This document shows positions 1 to 7,568 of a stretch of 15,578 nucleotides of DNA, one piece after another. Source of the DNA: an uncultured Clostridia bacterium (GTDB lineage: Bacteria > Bacillota > Clostridia > Christensenellales > UBA1242); contig CALVUB010000010.1 in assembly GCA_944363385.1 (NCBI GenBank), positions 1-15,578 on the forward strand, in the 5' to 3' direction. The notes below the pieces were generated by a model, which did not search any database, was not told the origin of the DNA, and was given only the letters and a program-made list of their open reading frames with translations. Position numbers and translations under genes: made by a program. Within the stretch, counting starts at the first letter, position 1. Each line of letters begins with the position of its first letter.

Positions 1-21
1 GCTACCTTATGAGTTTCAAAT

Positions 22-52
22 AAAAATGCTGACTTGTTTAGTTAGCATTTTT
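22..52. terminator. Bidirectional intrinsic terminator downstream of comF
   Basis: Bases 22-33 pair with 41-52 (12 pairs including one G-T/G-U) around a 7-base loop. The outer stem is A-run/T-run, so either strand ends in a U-tract. On the minus strand it lies 34 bases past the comF stop codon and should end the recD2-comF transcript. On the plus strand it could end a gene left of the window. Bases 1-21 hold nothing I recognise. Confidence 0.8.
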
Positions 53-86
53 GATTCTATAGAATTTAATTTTTAAAGTTCATTTT

Positions 87-833
87 TCAATTTTGTTTTT
101 CTGTTTTTAAATGATTTCTAGCAACAGCAGTTACATAAATTTTTTTAGCATAATTTTTGAGTAGTTTTGCACACTGATTAGCAGTTGCGCAGGTTGTGAC
201 AACGTCATCAACTAAAAGCAATGTTTTGCCTTTTATTAATTTTGCGTTTGTTAGTATCATTGAATTTTCAAGATTTTTTGCTCTTTCGTTATAGTTTAAA
301 TTCTTTTGTGCTTTGGTTTGGCTGACTTTTTGCAACAGTTCAAAGCAAGGTTTGTCAAATAAAAGTGCAAGTTCCTCGGCGAGAAGCTTTGCAGGGTTAT
401 AGCCACGCCTTTTTATAGAAGTTTTATGAGAAGGCACAAAAGTTATATAGTCAAATTGCAAATTTTCATCTTTTATGTATTCAAAAATAATCTTCGCAAA
501 ATTTTTTGCTAAATATTTTGCATTACTGTCTTTGAAAGACAAAATGCTTGAGCGCACTGCCTTTTCATAATTTAGTGGGCAAAAACATTTTTCAAAATAG
601 CGTTTATGTGATTTGCAATTGTCGCAAATTTTGTTTTCTTCTTTTATGCGTGTGTCACACTTTATGCATTTTGCGCCTTTGTTGAAAGCATATTTTTCAC
701 AATCATCACAATATGGCTTTTTATCAAAATCTACAATTTCACTGTTGCAAAAGATGCATTTTGTGTTAAGAGGAAAGACTATGTCCAAAAATTTGTTGCC
801 AATTTTCTTGCAAAAAGATAAAAATTTATTCAT
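87..833 (-). CDS. comF: ComF/ComFC family phosphoribosyltransferase-like protein (amidophosphoribosyltransferase fold)
   Basis: A 248-residue ComF-family protein, the usual size. The N-terminal third carries four CxxC pairs (C26/C29, C42/C45, C56/C59, C70/C73), a zinc-binding region. The rest is a type I phosphoribosyltransferase domain with the RRGYN segment (142-146) and the PRPP loop LLLVDDVVTTCAT (205-217). In naturally competent Gram-positives ComFC supports uptake of single-stranded DNA at the cytoplasmic face; its catalytic reaction is not settled. Many non-competent bacteria keep the gene, so competence here is inference. The start overlaps the recD2 stop by 8 bases, and AAAGGAG (838-844) lies 4 bases before the ATG, so translation is probably coupled to recD2. 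No comFA is adjacent. The family call is firm; the role is less so. Confidence 0.9.
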   Translation of the reverse strand: MNKFLSFCKKIGNKFLDIVFPLNTKCIFCNSEIVDFDKKPYCDDCEKYAFNKGAKCIKCDTRIKEENKICDNCKSHKRYFEKCFCPLNYEKAVRSSILSFKDSNAKYLAKNFAKIIFEYIKDENLQFDYITFVPSHKTSIKRRGYNPAKLLAEELALLFDKPCFELLQKVSQTKAQKNLNYNERAKNLENSMILTNAKLIKGKTLLLVDDVVTTCATANQCAKLLKNYAKKIYVTAVARNHLKTEKQN

Positions 834-3060
834 AAAGCTCCTTTATTTTCTTTTGTGCGTCTTTAAGTAAGCCTTTTAAAAGAGTGTAGCGTTGCAATGT
901 GTAGTTGTTGGAAACCATGCGTCTAAGATTTTTCTTCTCGCCCACAAGCACAACCATCTTTTTTGCACGAGTCACTGCGGTATAGATTAGATTGCGCGTT
1001 AAAATCATTGGTGCGCCCGCAATCACAGGAATGACCACCGTGTCAAATTCTGAACCTTGACTTTTATGAATGGTTATGGCATAGGCAAGGCTGAGTTGAG
1101 AGATTTCAGTTCGCGGATAGGCGCAAACTCTTCCATCTTCAAATTCAACAACCGTTTCACCTGTTTGATAGTCAATTTTAACAATATAACCGATATCACC
1201 ATTAAATACCCCTTCGCCTTGCTCATCAATAAAACCAACTGTTCTGCTCCAAACAAGGTTATAGTTATTTGCCGTTTGCATAACTTTGTCGCCTTCTCTA
1301 AAAATGGTCTGTCCAACAACAAGTTCCATTTTTTTTATGGAAGGCGGATTGATGACTTCTTGAAGGGTGGTGTTAAGGTTTGTTATTCCGCACACTCCAG
1401 CCTTAAGTGGGGCAAGCACTTGGATTTGGGTTTTGTCTTCTTTGGTAAAGGATGGAAGTCTTTTAGTTACAAGTTCAATAACCGACTTTTTTATTTCTTC
1501 AAGTTCAATTTTTTCTTCAAAGAAAAAGTCTTTTGAATGGTTGTCGATAACTGGCATTTTTCCATTATTGATTAGGTGAGCATTTGTGATTATCAAGCTA
1601 TCGTCACTTTGACGGAAAATTTTTGTCAAAGTGCAGACTGGAATGCAATCGCTTTTTATAACATCGTCAAGCACATTTCCAGCGCCTACGCTTGGAAGCT
1701 GGTCTTTATCGCCTACCATAATCAGTCTGCATTGACGAGGAAGGGCTTTGCAAAGACTGCTCATAAGCGACACATCCACCATCGACATTTCATCCACAAT
1801 CACAACATCGGTTTTAAGAGGATTGTTTTCGTTGTAAACGAAGCGGTTTGCTGTTGTGGCATTTGGCGCAACTTCAAGCGCTCTATGAATTGTTTTTGCC
1901 TCTTCGCCTGTGCTGTCTGAAAGCCTTTTGCTTGCTCTGCCTGTTGGCGCCATAAGAATAAATTTTTGATTTTGTTGTTTTAAAAGTTCTATCACGCATT
2001 TGATAATGGTGGTTTTTCCAGTTCCAGGACCGCCTGTGATAACTGAAACGCCACTGTTTAGCGCTGTGGTGATTGCATTTTTTTGTTCGTCATGAAAAAG
2101 GATTTTGTTTTTTGCTTGAAAGTGGTCAATTTCATCCTCAAAGTCAAGTTTTTCTATGTTTTGAGTCGATGAAAGAACGGCAAGCTTTTGAGCGACTGAA
2201 TTTTCATAAAAATAATACTTACTTAAAATCACAACTTCAAGGTTGTCCTTCCAAAATTTCATCATGGTTTTGTCTAGAATAAGCCCGTCAAGTGCCTCTT
2301 CAAACAGATTATCGAAAGCTTCCTCATCAATCTCAAGCAGGGCAAGGCTTTGAGTGGCTAGCGCATTCTTTGGCAAGAAAGTGTTGCCTGTTTTTTCAAC
2401 AGAAGAAAGCATGGTGTGCAAAATTCCCGCTCTAACTCTAAATTCGCTATAGGCTGGTATGCCAATACTTTTTGCTATTCGGTCGGCTGAAAGAAAGCCT
2501 ATACCATCAATATCTTCCACCAGTTTGTATGGGTTTGCCTTAACCACATTTATGGTGTTTGAGCCATACACTTCATAGATTTTCATTGCCATGTTGGTTG
2601 AAATGTTGTATTTTTGCAAAAACATGATTGAATTTTGCATTTTTTTAAGTTCTTTGAATTTTTCGCCAATTTCAAGCGCTTTTTTCATGGAAATATTTTT
2701 GATTTGAGCCAGAGAAGAAGGGCTCATTTCGATAATGTCAAAGGTTTGTTCTTTAAAGGTCTCAACAATGTTTTTGGCAGTGACTGGTCCAACGCCTTTG
2801 ATAAGCCCAGAAGAAAGATATCTCTCAATGCCCGCAAGAGAAGTTGGCAAAACCACTTCATAGCTTGTAAAAGCAAACTGAAAGCCATATTTTGAGTTGT
2901 TGACAAATTCGCCTTCAAGTGAGAGGTTTTCGCCAATGTTTGCGCTGACAAGTTTGCCCACGCAAGTGGTCAGCGCACCTTTAAAATCAAGCAAAAAAAC
3001 AGTGTAACCATTTTCATCGTTACGGAAGATAATTTCTTCAATTGGCCCTTCAATTGTCAT
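826..3060 (-). CDS. recD2: RecD2-type superfamily 1B DNA helicase (RecD/TraA family)
   Basis: A 744-residue ATP-dependent 5'-3' DNA helicase of the RecD2 family, which acts in DNA repair and replication-fork maintenance without RecBC. The N-terminal start region (ending in NDENGYT, residues 14-20) is typical of the family and fixes the start. Helix-hairpin-helix segments lie near 86-98 (IKGVGP) and 184-196 (IDGIGF). Helicase motifs follow in order: Walker A GGPGTGKTT (343-351), APTGRASKRL (371-380), Walker B VDEMSM (422-427), VGDKDQLPSVGAG (449-461), the FRQ motif (482-484), the ITIHKSQGSEFD motif (662-673) and YTAVTRAKK (693-701). All expected catalytic motifs are present. It is first in a two-gene operon with comF. 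There is no Shine-Dalgarno sequence upstream, and a candidate -10 box sits almost at the start codon, so the mRNA may be close to leaderless. Confidence 0.95.
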   Translation of the reverse strand: MTIEGPIEEIIFRNDENGYTVFLLDFKGALTTCVGKLVSANIGENLSLEGEFVNNSKYGFQFAFTSYEVVLPTSLAGIERYLSSGLIKGVGPVTAKNIVETFKEQTFDIIEMSPSSLAQIKNISMKKALEIGEKFKELKKMQNSIMFLQKYNISTNMAMKIYEVYGSNTINVVKANPYKLVEDIDGIGFLSADRIAKSIGIPAYSEFRVRAGILHTMLSSVEKTGNTFLPKNALATQSLALLEIDEEAFDNLFEEALDGLILDKTMMKFWKDNLEVVILSKYYFYENSVAQKLAVLSSTQNIEKLDFEDEIDHFQAKNKILFHDEQKNAITTALNSGVSVITGGPGTGKTTIIKCVIELLKQQNQKFILMAPTGRASKRLSDSTGEEAKTIHRALEVAPNATTANRFVYNENNPLKTDVVIVDEMSMVDVSLMSSLCKALPRQCRLIMVGDKDQLPSVGAGNVLDDVIKSDCIPVCTLTKIFRQSDDSLIITNAHLINNGKMPVIDNHSKDFFFEEKIELEEIKKSVIELVTKRLPSFTKEDKTQIQVLAPLKAGVCGITNLNTTLQEVINPPSIKKMELVVGQTIFREGDKVMQTANNYNLVWSRTVGFIDEQGEGVFNGDIGYIVKIDYQTGETVVEFEDGRVCAYPRTEISQLSLAYAITIHKSQGSEFDTVVIPVIAGAPMILTRNLIYTAVTRAKKMVVLVGEKKNLRRMVSNNYTLQRYTLLKGLLKDAQKKIKELYE

Positions 3061-3079
3061 AGATATATTTTAATATCTA
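3060..3079. repeat. A/T inverted repeat at the recD2 start codon
   Basis: TAGATAT (3060-3066) and ATATCTA (3073-3079) form a 7-bp perfect inverted repeat with a 6-base loop. It covers the candidate recD2 -10 box and touches the ATG (3058-3060). It could be a regulator site or a weak RNA hairpin, or chance in AT-rich DNA. Confidence 0.35.
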
Positions 3080-3099
3080 AAATTCAAAAAAACAAGCAA
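3070..3099 (-). promoter_or_regulatory. Candidate recD2 promoter (TTGCTT-N18-TATTAA)
   Basis: On the minus strand TTGCTT (3094-3099) is followed after 18 bases by TATTAA (3070-3075). The expected transcription start near 3063 leaves about 3 bases before the recD2 ATG. The -35 match is moderate, the -10 is fair and the DNA is AT-rich, so this is tentative. Confidence 0.35.
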
Positions 3100-3111
3100 A
3101 AACGCTTGCTT
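3094..3111. promoter_or_regulatory. Inverted repeat joining two divergent -35 boxes; candidate MarR operator
   Basis: AAGCAA (3094-3099) and TTGCTT (3106-3111) are perfect inverted repeats separated by 6 bases. The right arm is the -35 of the marR-like gene; the left arm, read on the minus strand, is the candidate -35 of recD2. A dimeric winged-helix protein bound here would cover both. An overlapping pairing (CAAGC 3093-3097 with GCTTG 3104-3108) followed leftward by T's could instead act as a weak minus-strand terminator or attenuator. Confidence 0.4.
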
Positions 3112-3134
3112 TGAAAAAAAAATTGCATTATACT
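3106..3134 (+). promoter_or_regulatory. Sigma-A-like promoter of the small MarR-family gene
   Basis: TTGCTT (3106-3111), a 17-base spacer and TATACT (3129-3134). The predicted start near 3141 gives a leader of only about 14 bases, so the ribosome binding site AGAGGTG (3141-3147) lies at the very 5' end of the mRNA. Confidence 0.65.
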
Positions 3135-3154
3135 TGTTTGAGAGGTGAAAAACT

Positions 3155-3541
3155 ATGATGAATAAAATTGGTGGTCTTATCGAACTTGAAGCGCTGCTTG
3201 AAAATATTTTAAAAAAGAAGAGTGATGGCTCATTTTTAAAACATAAAATTTTGTATTTTGCCTATTTATATGAAAATCTTTCAATTGGCATGATTGTTGA
3301 AAAACTTGGCATCAAAAAGACTAATTTTGCCCTTATCACAAGAGAGCTTCAAAAAGAAGGTCTTGTCACCATAGGGCAGTCAACTATTGACAAGCGCTGT
3401 CATGTTTTAAATCTTACAGTCGAAGGCATGAAAAGCCTTTATAAATATGTTTCTTCAATCGGCGAGATTGTGGGAAATATTGACGACTCTGTTCAAGATG
3501 CCACAAAAGTGCTTAATGGCTATTTTAATAAAATAGTTTAA
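3155..3541 (+). CDS. Small MarR-family winged helix-turn-helix regulator
   Basis: A 128-residue winged helix-turn-helix protein, at the short end of the MarR family (usually about 135-160). The helix-turn-helix spans about residues 42-70 (SIGMIVEKLGIKK, then a recognition helix with ITRELQKEG). The wing has the family hallmark DKR (79-81) followed by LNLT and G91. The start is set by AGAGGTG 7 bases before the ATG; a second ATG follows directly (3158), so the protein may begin at either. It is divergent from recD2 and shares the inverted repeat at 3094-3111, so self-regulation and control of recD2-comF is plausible but inferred. The next gene, cysS, has its own promoter. Ligand and targets cannot be read from sequence. 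Confidence 0.8.
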   Translation: MMNKIGGLIELEALLENILKKKSDGSFLKHKILYFAYLYENLSIGMIVEKLGIKKTNFALITRELQKEGLVTIGQSTIDKRCHVLNLTVEGMKSLYKYVSSIGEIVGNIDDSVQDATKVLNGYFNKIV

Positions 3542-3556
3542 CTTTTCTATTAATTT

Positions 3557-3586
3557 TTGACCTTTTTACTTTAAAATTCATATTAA
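3557..3586 (+). promoter_or_regulatory. Promoter of the cysS-valS operon
   Basis: TTGACC (3557-3562), an 18-base spacer and TATTAA (3581-3586) lie just before cysS. The predicted start near 3593 leaves a leader of about 10 bases holding the ribosome binding site AAAGGAAAG (3591-3599). No terminator separates the preceding MarR gene, so read-through from 3106 is also possible. Confidence 0.6.
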
Positions 3587-3602
3587 ACATAAAGGAAAGA
3601 TT

Positions 3603-4961
3603 ATGATAAAATTTTATAATTCACTAACTAAAAGAAAGGAAGAGTTTGTGCCACATGGCGATAAGGTTAAGATGTATTCTTGTGGTCCAACTGTCTATTA
3701 TTATCCGCATATCGGCAACATGAGAGCTTATCTTTTTATGGATAATATAAGAAGAGTGCTGAAATATAATGGTTATCAAATGGATGGCGTTATCAATATC
3801 ACCGATGTTGGACATCTTACAAGTGACGCTGACGAAGGGGAAGACAAAATGCTTGTGGCAAGCGAGCGCGAGCATAAAAGCCCTTGGGAAATTGCAAAAT
3901 TTTATACCGATGTTTTTATGAAGGAAACCAAAAGACTTAACATCGATATGCCAGAGCATATTGCACCAGCAACAAGCGTGATTGAAGATATTATCAAGTT
4001 TGTAGAGGGGCTTATTGAAAAAGGTTATGCCTACCAGACCAGCAAAGGCATCTACTTTGATATCAACAAGTTTCCAGGCTATGGAAAACTTGGTGGTGCG
4101 GTTGACCAAAAAATGGCAGGGGCTAGAATTGAAGTTGACGATGAAAAACATAACCCTTACGATTTTGTGCTTTGGGTAAAGGCGCCAAAAGAGCATATCA
4201 TGCAGTGGAACAGCCCTTGGGGAATGGGCTATCCAGGCTGGCACATTGAATGCTCAGTTATTGGCAACAAATTTTTGGGCGAATATATTGATATTCATAC
4301 CGGTGGCGTTGACCATAAAACCATACACCATGAGAATGAAATAGCACAAAGCGATAGCTTATGTGGACATCAAGTGGTCAAGTTTTGGATGCATGTTGAA
4401 TTTTTGCAAGTTGACGGCGGAAAAATGAGCAAAAGCCTTGGAAATATCTACACACTTGATGATTTGAAAGCGCGTGGGTTTGAGCCAGAAGATTTCAGAT
4501 ATTTCTATTTTATGGCACATTACTCAAAGCAACAAAATTTCACTTTTGAGGCGATAAAAGGTGCGCAAAACAGTTTAAAAGCTTTCAAAACGGCAGTTCT
4601 ATCTCACAAAAATGGTCAAAACAAACTTGAAGAGGGCGTAATAGAGTACTATCGAAAAGCATTTTTAGAGGCGATAAATGATGACCTTAACATGCCAAAA
4701 GCGCTCGCTGTTTGTCAAAAACTTTTAAAAGAAGAAAAAAGCAGTCAAGTTTACTTTCTTATTGAAGAATTTAACAAAGTGCTTGGCTTTGATTTTGAAG
4801 AAAGCGCCCTGCCAGAAGAAGTTAAAATTCTTGCACAAGAAAGGTGGCAGGCAAAACAAAACAAAGACTATGCAAAAGCTGATGCCATTCGAGCAGAAAT
4901 CCTTGCGAAAGGGTATGTTGTTAAAGACAGCAAAGAAGGTTTTGTGCTAGAAAAAGCGTAA
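3603..4961 (+). CDS. cysS: Cysteinyl-tRNA synthetase (CysRS, class Ia)
   Basis: Charges tRNA-Cys with cysteine in the cytoplasm. The 452 residues are near the usual length (about 460). The catalytic zinc site is complete: C27 in CGPTVY, C217 in GWHIECS, and H242 and E246 in HHENE. The nucleotide-binding signatures are HIGN (36-39, a frequent CysRS form of HIGH) and KMSKS (274-278). A C-terminal helical anticodon-binding region ends in the typical RWQAKQNKDYAKADAIR stretch (414-430). The segments HIMQWNSPWG and IHTGGVDHKTIHHENE differ from the E. coli-type enzyme and recall the CysRS subtype common in candidate-phyla bacteria and some gut Firmicutes; that placement is from memory. AGGA (3593-3596) sits 6 bases before the ATG. 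First gene of an operon with valS, without a T-box leader. Confidence 0.96.
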   Translation: MIKFYNSLTKRKEEFVPHGDKVKMYSCGPTVYYYPHIGNMRAYLFMDNIRRVLKYNGYQMDGVINITDVGHLTSDADEGEDKMLVASEREHKSPWEIAKFYTDVFMKETKRLNIDMPEHIAPATSVIEDIIKFVEGLIEKGYAYQTSKGIYFDINKFPGYGKLGGAVDQKMAGARIEVDDEKHNPYDFVLWVKAPKEHIMQWNSPWGMGYPGWHIECSVIGNKFLGEYIDIHTGGVDHKTIHHENEIAQSDSLCGHQVVKFWMHVEFLQVDGGKMSKSLGNIYTLDDLKARGFEPEDFRYFYFMAHYSKQQNFTFEAIKGAQNSLKAFKTAVLSHKNGQNKLEEGVIEYYRKAFLEAINDDLNMPKALAVCQKLLKEEKSSQVYFLIEEFNKVLGFDFEESALPEEVKILAQERWQAKQNKDYAKADAIRAEILAKGYVVKDSKEGFVLEKA

Positions 4962-4987
4962 AAAAATTTAAACAAAAAGGAAAAATT

Positions 4988-7567
4988 ATGGAAAAATCTT
5001 ATACACCTGAGTTTTTTGAAAAAGAAATATATAAAAATTGGCTTGAGAAAAATTATTTTACTTCGAATCCTGATGGAAGAGAACATTTTTCTGCCGTTAT
5101 GCCACCACCAAATGTTACCGGCAAAGCGCATGTTGGACATGCCTTAAACAACACCATTCAAGACATTTTGGTGCGAACAAAACGCATGAAGGGTTTTAAC
5201 ACGCTTTGGATTCCTGGCACTGACCATGCGGCTATTGCAACTGAAGAGGTTATTGCGCGTCAACTTCGCCATGATGGACTTAAAAAGGAAGATATCGGCA
5301 GAGAAAAATTTCTTGAAATGGGCTGGGATTGGTATAAAAAATATGGCAATATCATTGTTGACCAATTTAAAGCTCTTGGAATTTCTTGCGATTGGTCACG
5401 ACTTGCTTTTACCATGGACGAAAATTTAAACAAAGCTGTTCGTCATGTTTTCTGTCAATATTTTGGTGAAGGGCTGATTTATAAAGGCAAGAGGGTGGTA
5501 AATTATTGCCCAAGTTGCAAAACCACAATCTCTGACAACGAAAATGTCTATGTTGAGCAAAACACCTTCCTATGGTATATTCGCTATCCATTTGCTGACG
5601 GAAGCGGTTATGTGACAGTGGCAACAACAAGACCTGAAACAATTTTTGGCGATACTGCTGTTGCCGTCAATCCAAAAGACCCAAAATATAAAGACCAAAT
5701 TGGCAAAGAGCTTATTTTGCCTCTTGTCAATAAAAAAATTAAGCTTATCGGCGATGATTATTGCGAAATGGGCTTTGGCACGGGCGCAGTTAAAATCACA
5801 CCAGCGCATGACCCAAATGACTATGAGGTTGGACTTCGTCATAACCTTGAGGTTGTCACTTGCATTGATGATGAAGGCAAGCTTAACCAAAATGCTGGAC
5901 AGTTTGCTGGGCTTGATAGAATAAAAGCAAGAGAACAAATTGAAAAAGCGCTCGAAGAGGGTGGTTATCTTGTTAAAAAAGAAAAATACAAAAACCAAGT
6001 CGGCACTTGCGAGCGTTGTCATAATTTTACAGAACCAAAGATTTCAACTCAGTGGTTTGTCAAGATGAAAGACCTTGTAAAACCTGCTATTGAAGCGGTT
6101 AAAAAGGGTGAACTAAAATTTCATCCAAAAAGATTTGAAAAAACATATCTAAATTGGCTTGAAAATATTCAAGACTGGTGCATTTCTCGTCAAATTTGGC
6201 TAGGACATCGCTTGCCTGTTTACACTTGCGCAAATGGCCATATGTTTGCAAGCGAAGAAGAGCCAACAGTTTGCCCACAATGCAAAAGCCACCACCTTGA
6301 ACAAGAAAAAGATGTGCTTGACACTTGGTTCTCGTCGGCTTTGTGGCCTTTCTCAACACTTGGATATCCTAAGCAAACAGAAGAGCTTAAATACTACTAC
6401 CCAACCTCAGTTTTAGTAACAGCTTATGATATTATAACCTTCTGGGTTTCAAAAATGGTGTTTTCAGGGCTCAAATTTATGGGCAAAGTGCCTTTTAAAG
6501 ATGTTGTAATTCACGGAATGGTTCGCGATATCAAAGGCGTCAAAATGTCAAAACATCTTGGAAACGGCGTTGACCCTAACGATATGATTGCCAAGTATGG
6601 CGCCGATGCTCTTCGTCTTTCTCTTGTAAATGGTTTGAGCATGGGAACGGACATCAAGTATGGCGAAGAAAAAATCAAAGAAGCCAAAATCTTTATCAAC
6701 AAACTTTACAATGCAAGCAAGTTTGTTATAGCAAACCTTAAAAATTTTGAAAAGATAGAACTGAAAAAGCTTGACCTTCAAGAGAAGGATAAGTGGATTT
6801 TGGCTGAGCTTAATCAGCTGATAAAGTCAATTGACAAAAATATGGATCGCTATGCACTTGGAAATTGCGCTAGCAACTTGATTGAATTTACTGTGGCAAA
6901 ATTCTGCGATTGGTATATTGAACTTGCAAAAGTTGACCTATATGGCAATGACGAGCAAAGAAAAAATGTAACGCAAAATGTGCTTTACTATGTTTTTGAT
7001 GCGCTTTTAAAACTTTTCCACCCATTTATTCCATTTGTAACTGAATATATCTATCAAAATATGCCTGAGCATGAAGAAACCATCATGCTTTGTCAATATC
7101 CAACAAGGCTCAAAATCTCACTTGCCAATGATTTTGAAAGTGTGATAGCGCTAATCAAAGAAATTCGAAATGCAAGAGCCAAATATAATCTGCCAGACAA
7201 TAAAAAAACCAAACTTTTCTTTAAACTTTCAGAAGATGACAAAATCTTTAAAGATAACCTAATCTTTATTTGCAAGCTTGCTTTTGGAAGTGAATATGCC
7301 ATTGTTGACCAGCCAACAGAAAAATGCGTAAAAATAATTGCGCATAACAGCGAAGTGTTTATTCCACTTGGTCAACTTATCGACAGCGAAAAAGAAAAAG
7401 AGCGAGTTCAAGCGGAAATTGAAAAACTTAAGTTTGAAATAGAGCGCTCAGAAAAATTACTTGCAAACGAAGGTTTTGTGAAAAAAGCTCCACAAAATCT
7501 TATAGAAAATGAAAAACAAAAACTTGAGAAAAACAAACTTGCACTTCAAAAAATTTTAGGAGAGTGA
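4988..7567 (+). CDS. valS: Valyl-tRNA synthetase (ValRS, class Ia, with editing domain)
   Basis: Charges tRNA-Val with valine and hydrolyses mischarged threonyl-tRNA-Val. The 859 residues are normal for bacterial ValRS. Order: PPPNVTGKAHVGH with the HIGH box as HVGH (48-51); zinc-type CxxC pairs C174/C177 and C341/C344, with a further C414 and C429/C432; CP1 editing domain with TTRPET (213-218) and TPAHDPNDYE (271-280); DTWFSSALWPFSTLG (445-459); KMSKH (519-523), where the last residue of KMSKS is His; an anticodon-binding helical domain (about 600-740); and a Lys/Glu-rich C-terminal coiled coil (about 800-858) that contacts tRNA in this family. Start set by AGGA (4978-4981), 6 bases before the ATG and 26 bases after cysS. 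The stop is TGA, one base before the next ATG, implying translational coupling to the membrane protein gene. Confidence 0.97.
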   Translation: MEKSYTPEFFEKEIYKNWLEKNYFTSNPDGREHFSAVMPPPNVTGKAHVGHALNNTIQDILVRTKRMKGFNTLWIPGTDHAAIATEEVIARQLRHDGLKKEDIGREKFLEMGWDWYKKYGNIIVDQFKALGISCDWSRLAFTMDENLNKAVRHVFCQYFGEGLIYKGKRVVNYCPSCKTTISDNENVYVEQNTFLWYIRYPFADGSGYVTVATTRPETIFGDTAVAVNPKDPKYKDQIGKELILPLVNKKIKLIGDDYCEMGFGTGAVKITPAHDPNDYEVGLRHNLEVVTCIDDEGKLNQNAGQFAGLDRIKAREQIEKALEEGGYLVKKEKYKNQVGTCERCHNFTEPKISTQWFVKMKDLVKPAIEAVKKGELKFHPKRFEKTYLNWLENIQDWCISRQIWLGHRLPVYTCANGHMFASEEEPTVCPQCKSHHLEQEKDVLDTWFSSALWPFSTLGYPKQTEELKYYYPTSVLVTAYDIITFWVSKMVFSGLKFMGKVPFKDVVIHGMVRDIKGVKMSKHLGNGVDPNDMIAKYGADALRLSLVNGLSMGTDIKYGEEKIKEAKIFINKLYNASKFVIANLKNFEKIELKKLDLQEKDKWILAELNQLIKSIDKNMDRYALGNCASNLIEFTVAKFCDWYIELAKVDLYGNDEQRKNVTQNVLYYVFDALLKLFHPFIPFVTEYIYQNMPEHEETIMLCQYPTRLKISLANDFESVIALIKEIRNARAKYNLPDNKKTKLFFKLSEDDKIFKDNLIFICKLAFGSEYAIVDQPTEKCVKIIAHNSEVFIPLGQLIDSEKEKERVQAEIEKLKFEIERSEKLLANEGFVKKAPQNLIENEKQKLEKNKLALQKILGE

Positions 7568-7568
7568 T

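Noticed and set aside
3093..3111. Hairpin with leftward T-run read as an intrinsic terminator
   Set aside because: The stem is only 5-6 bp and no transcript needs ending there; it lies between a divergent gene pair. I prefer the promoter/operator reading, though attenuation of recD2 is not excluded.
3624..4244. A 206-codon reading frame on the minus strand inside cysS
   Set aside because: It lies wholly within a clearly real synthetase gene, has no ribosome binding site or recognisable domain, and has the composition of an antisense shadow. The same holds for 5570-6022 (minus), 1057-1536 (plus) and the other overlapping frames.
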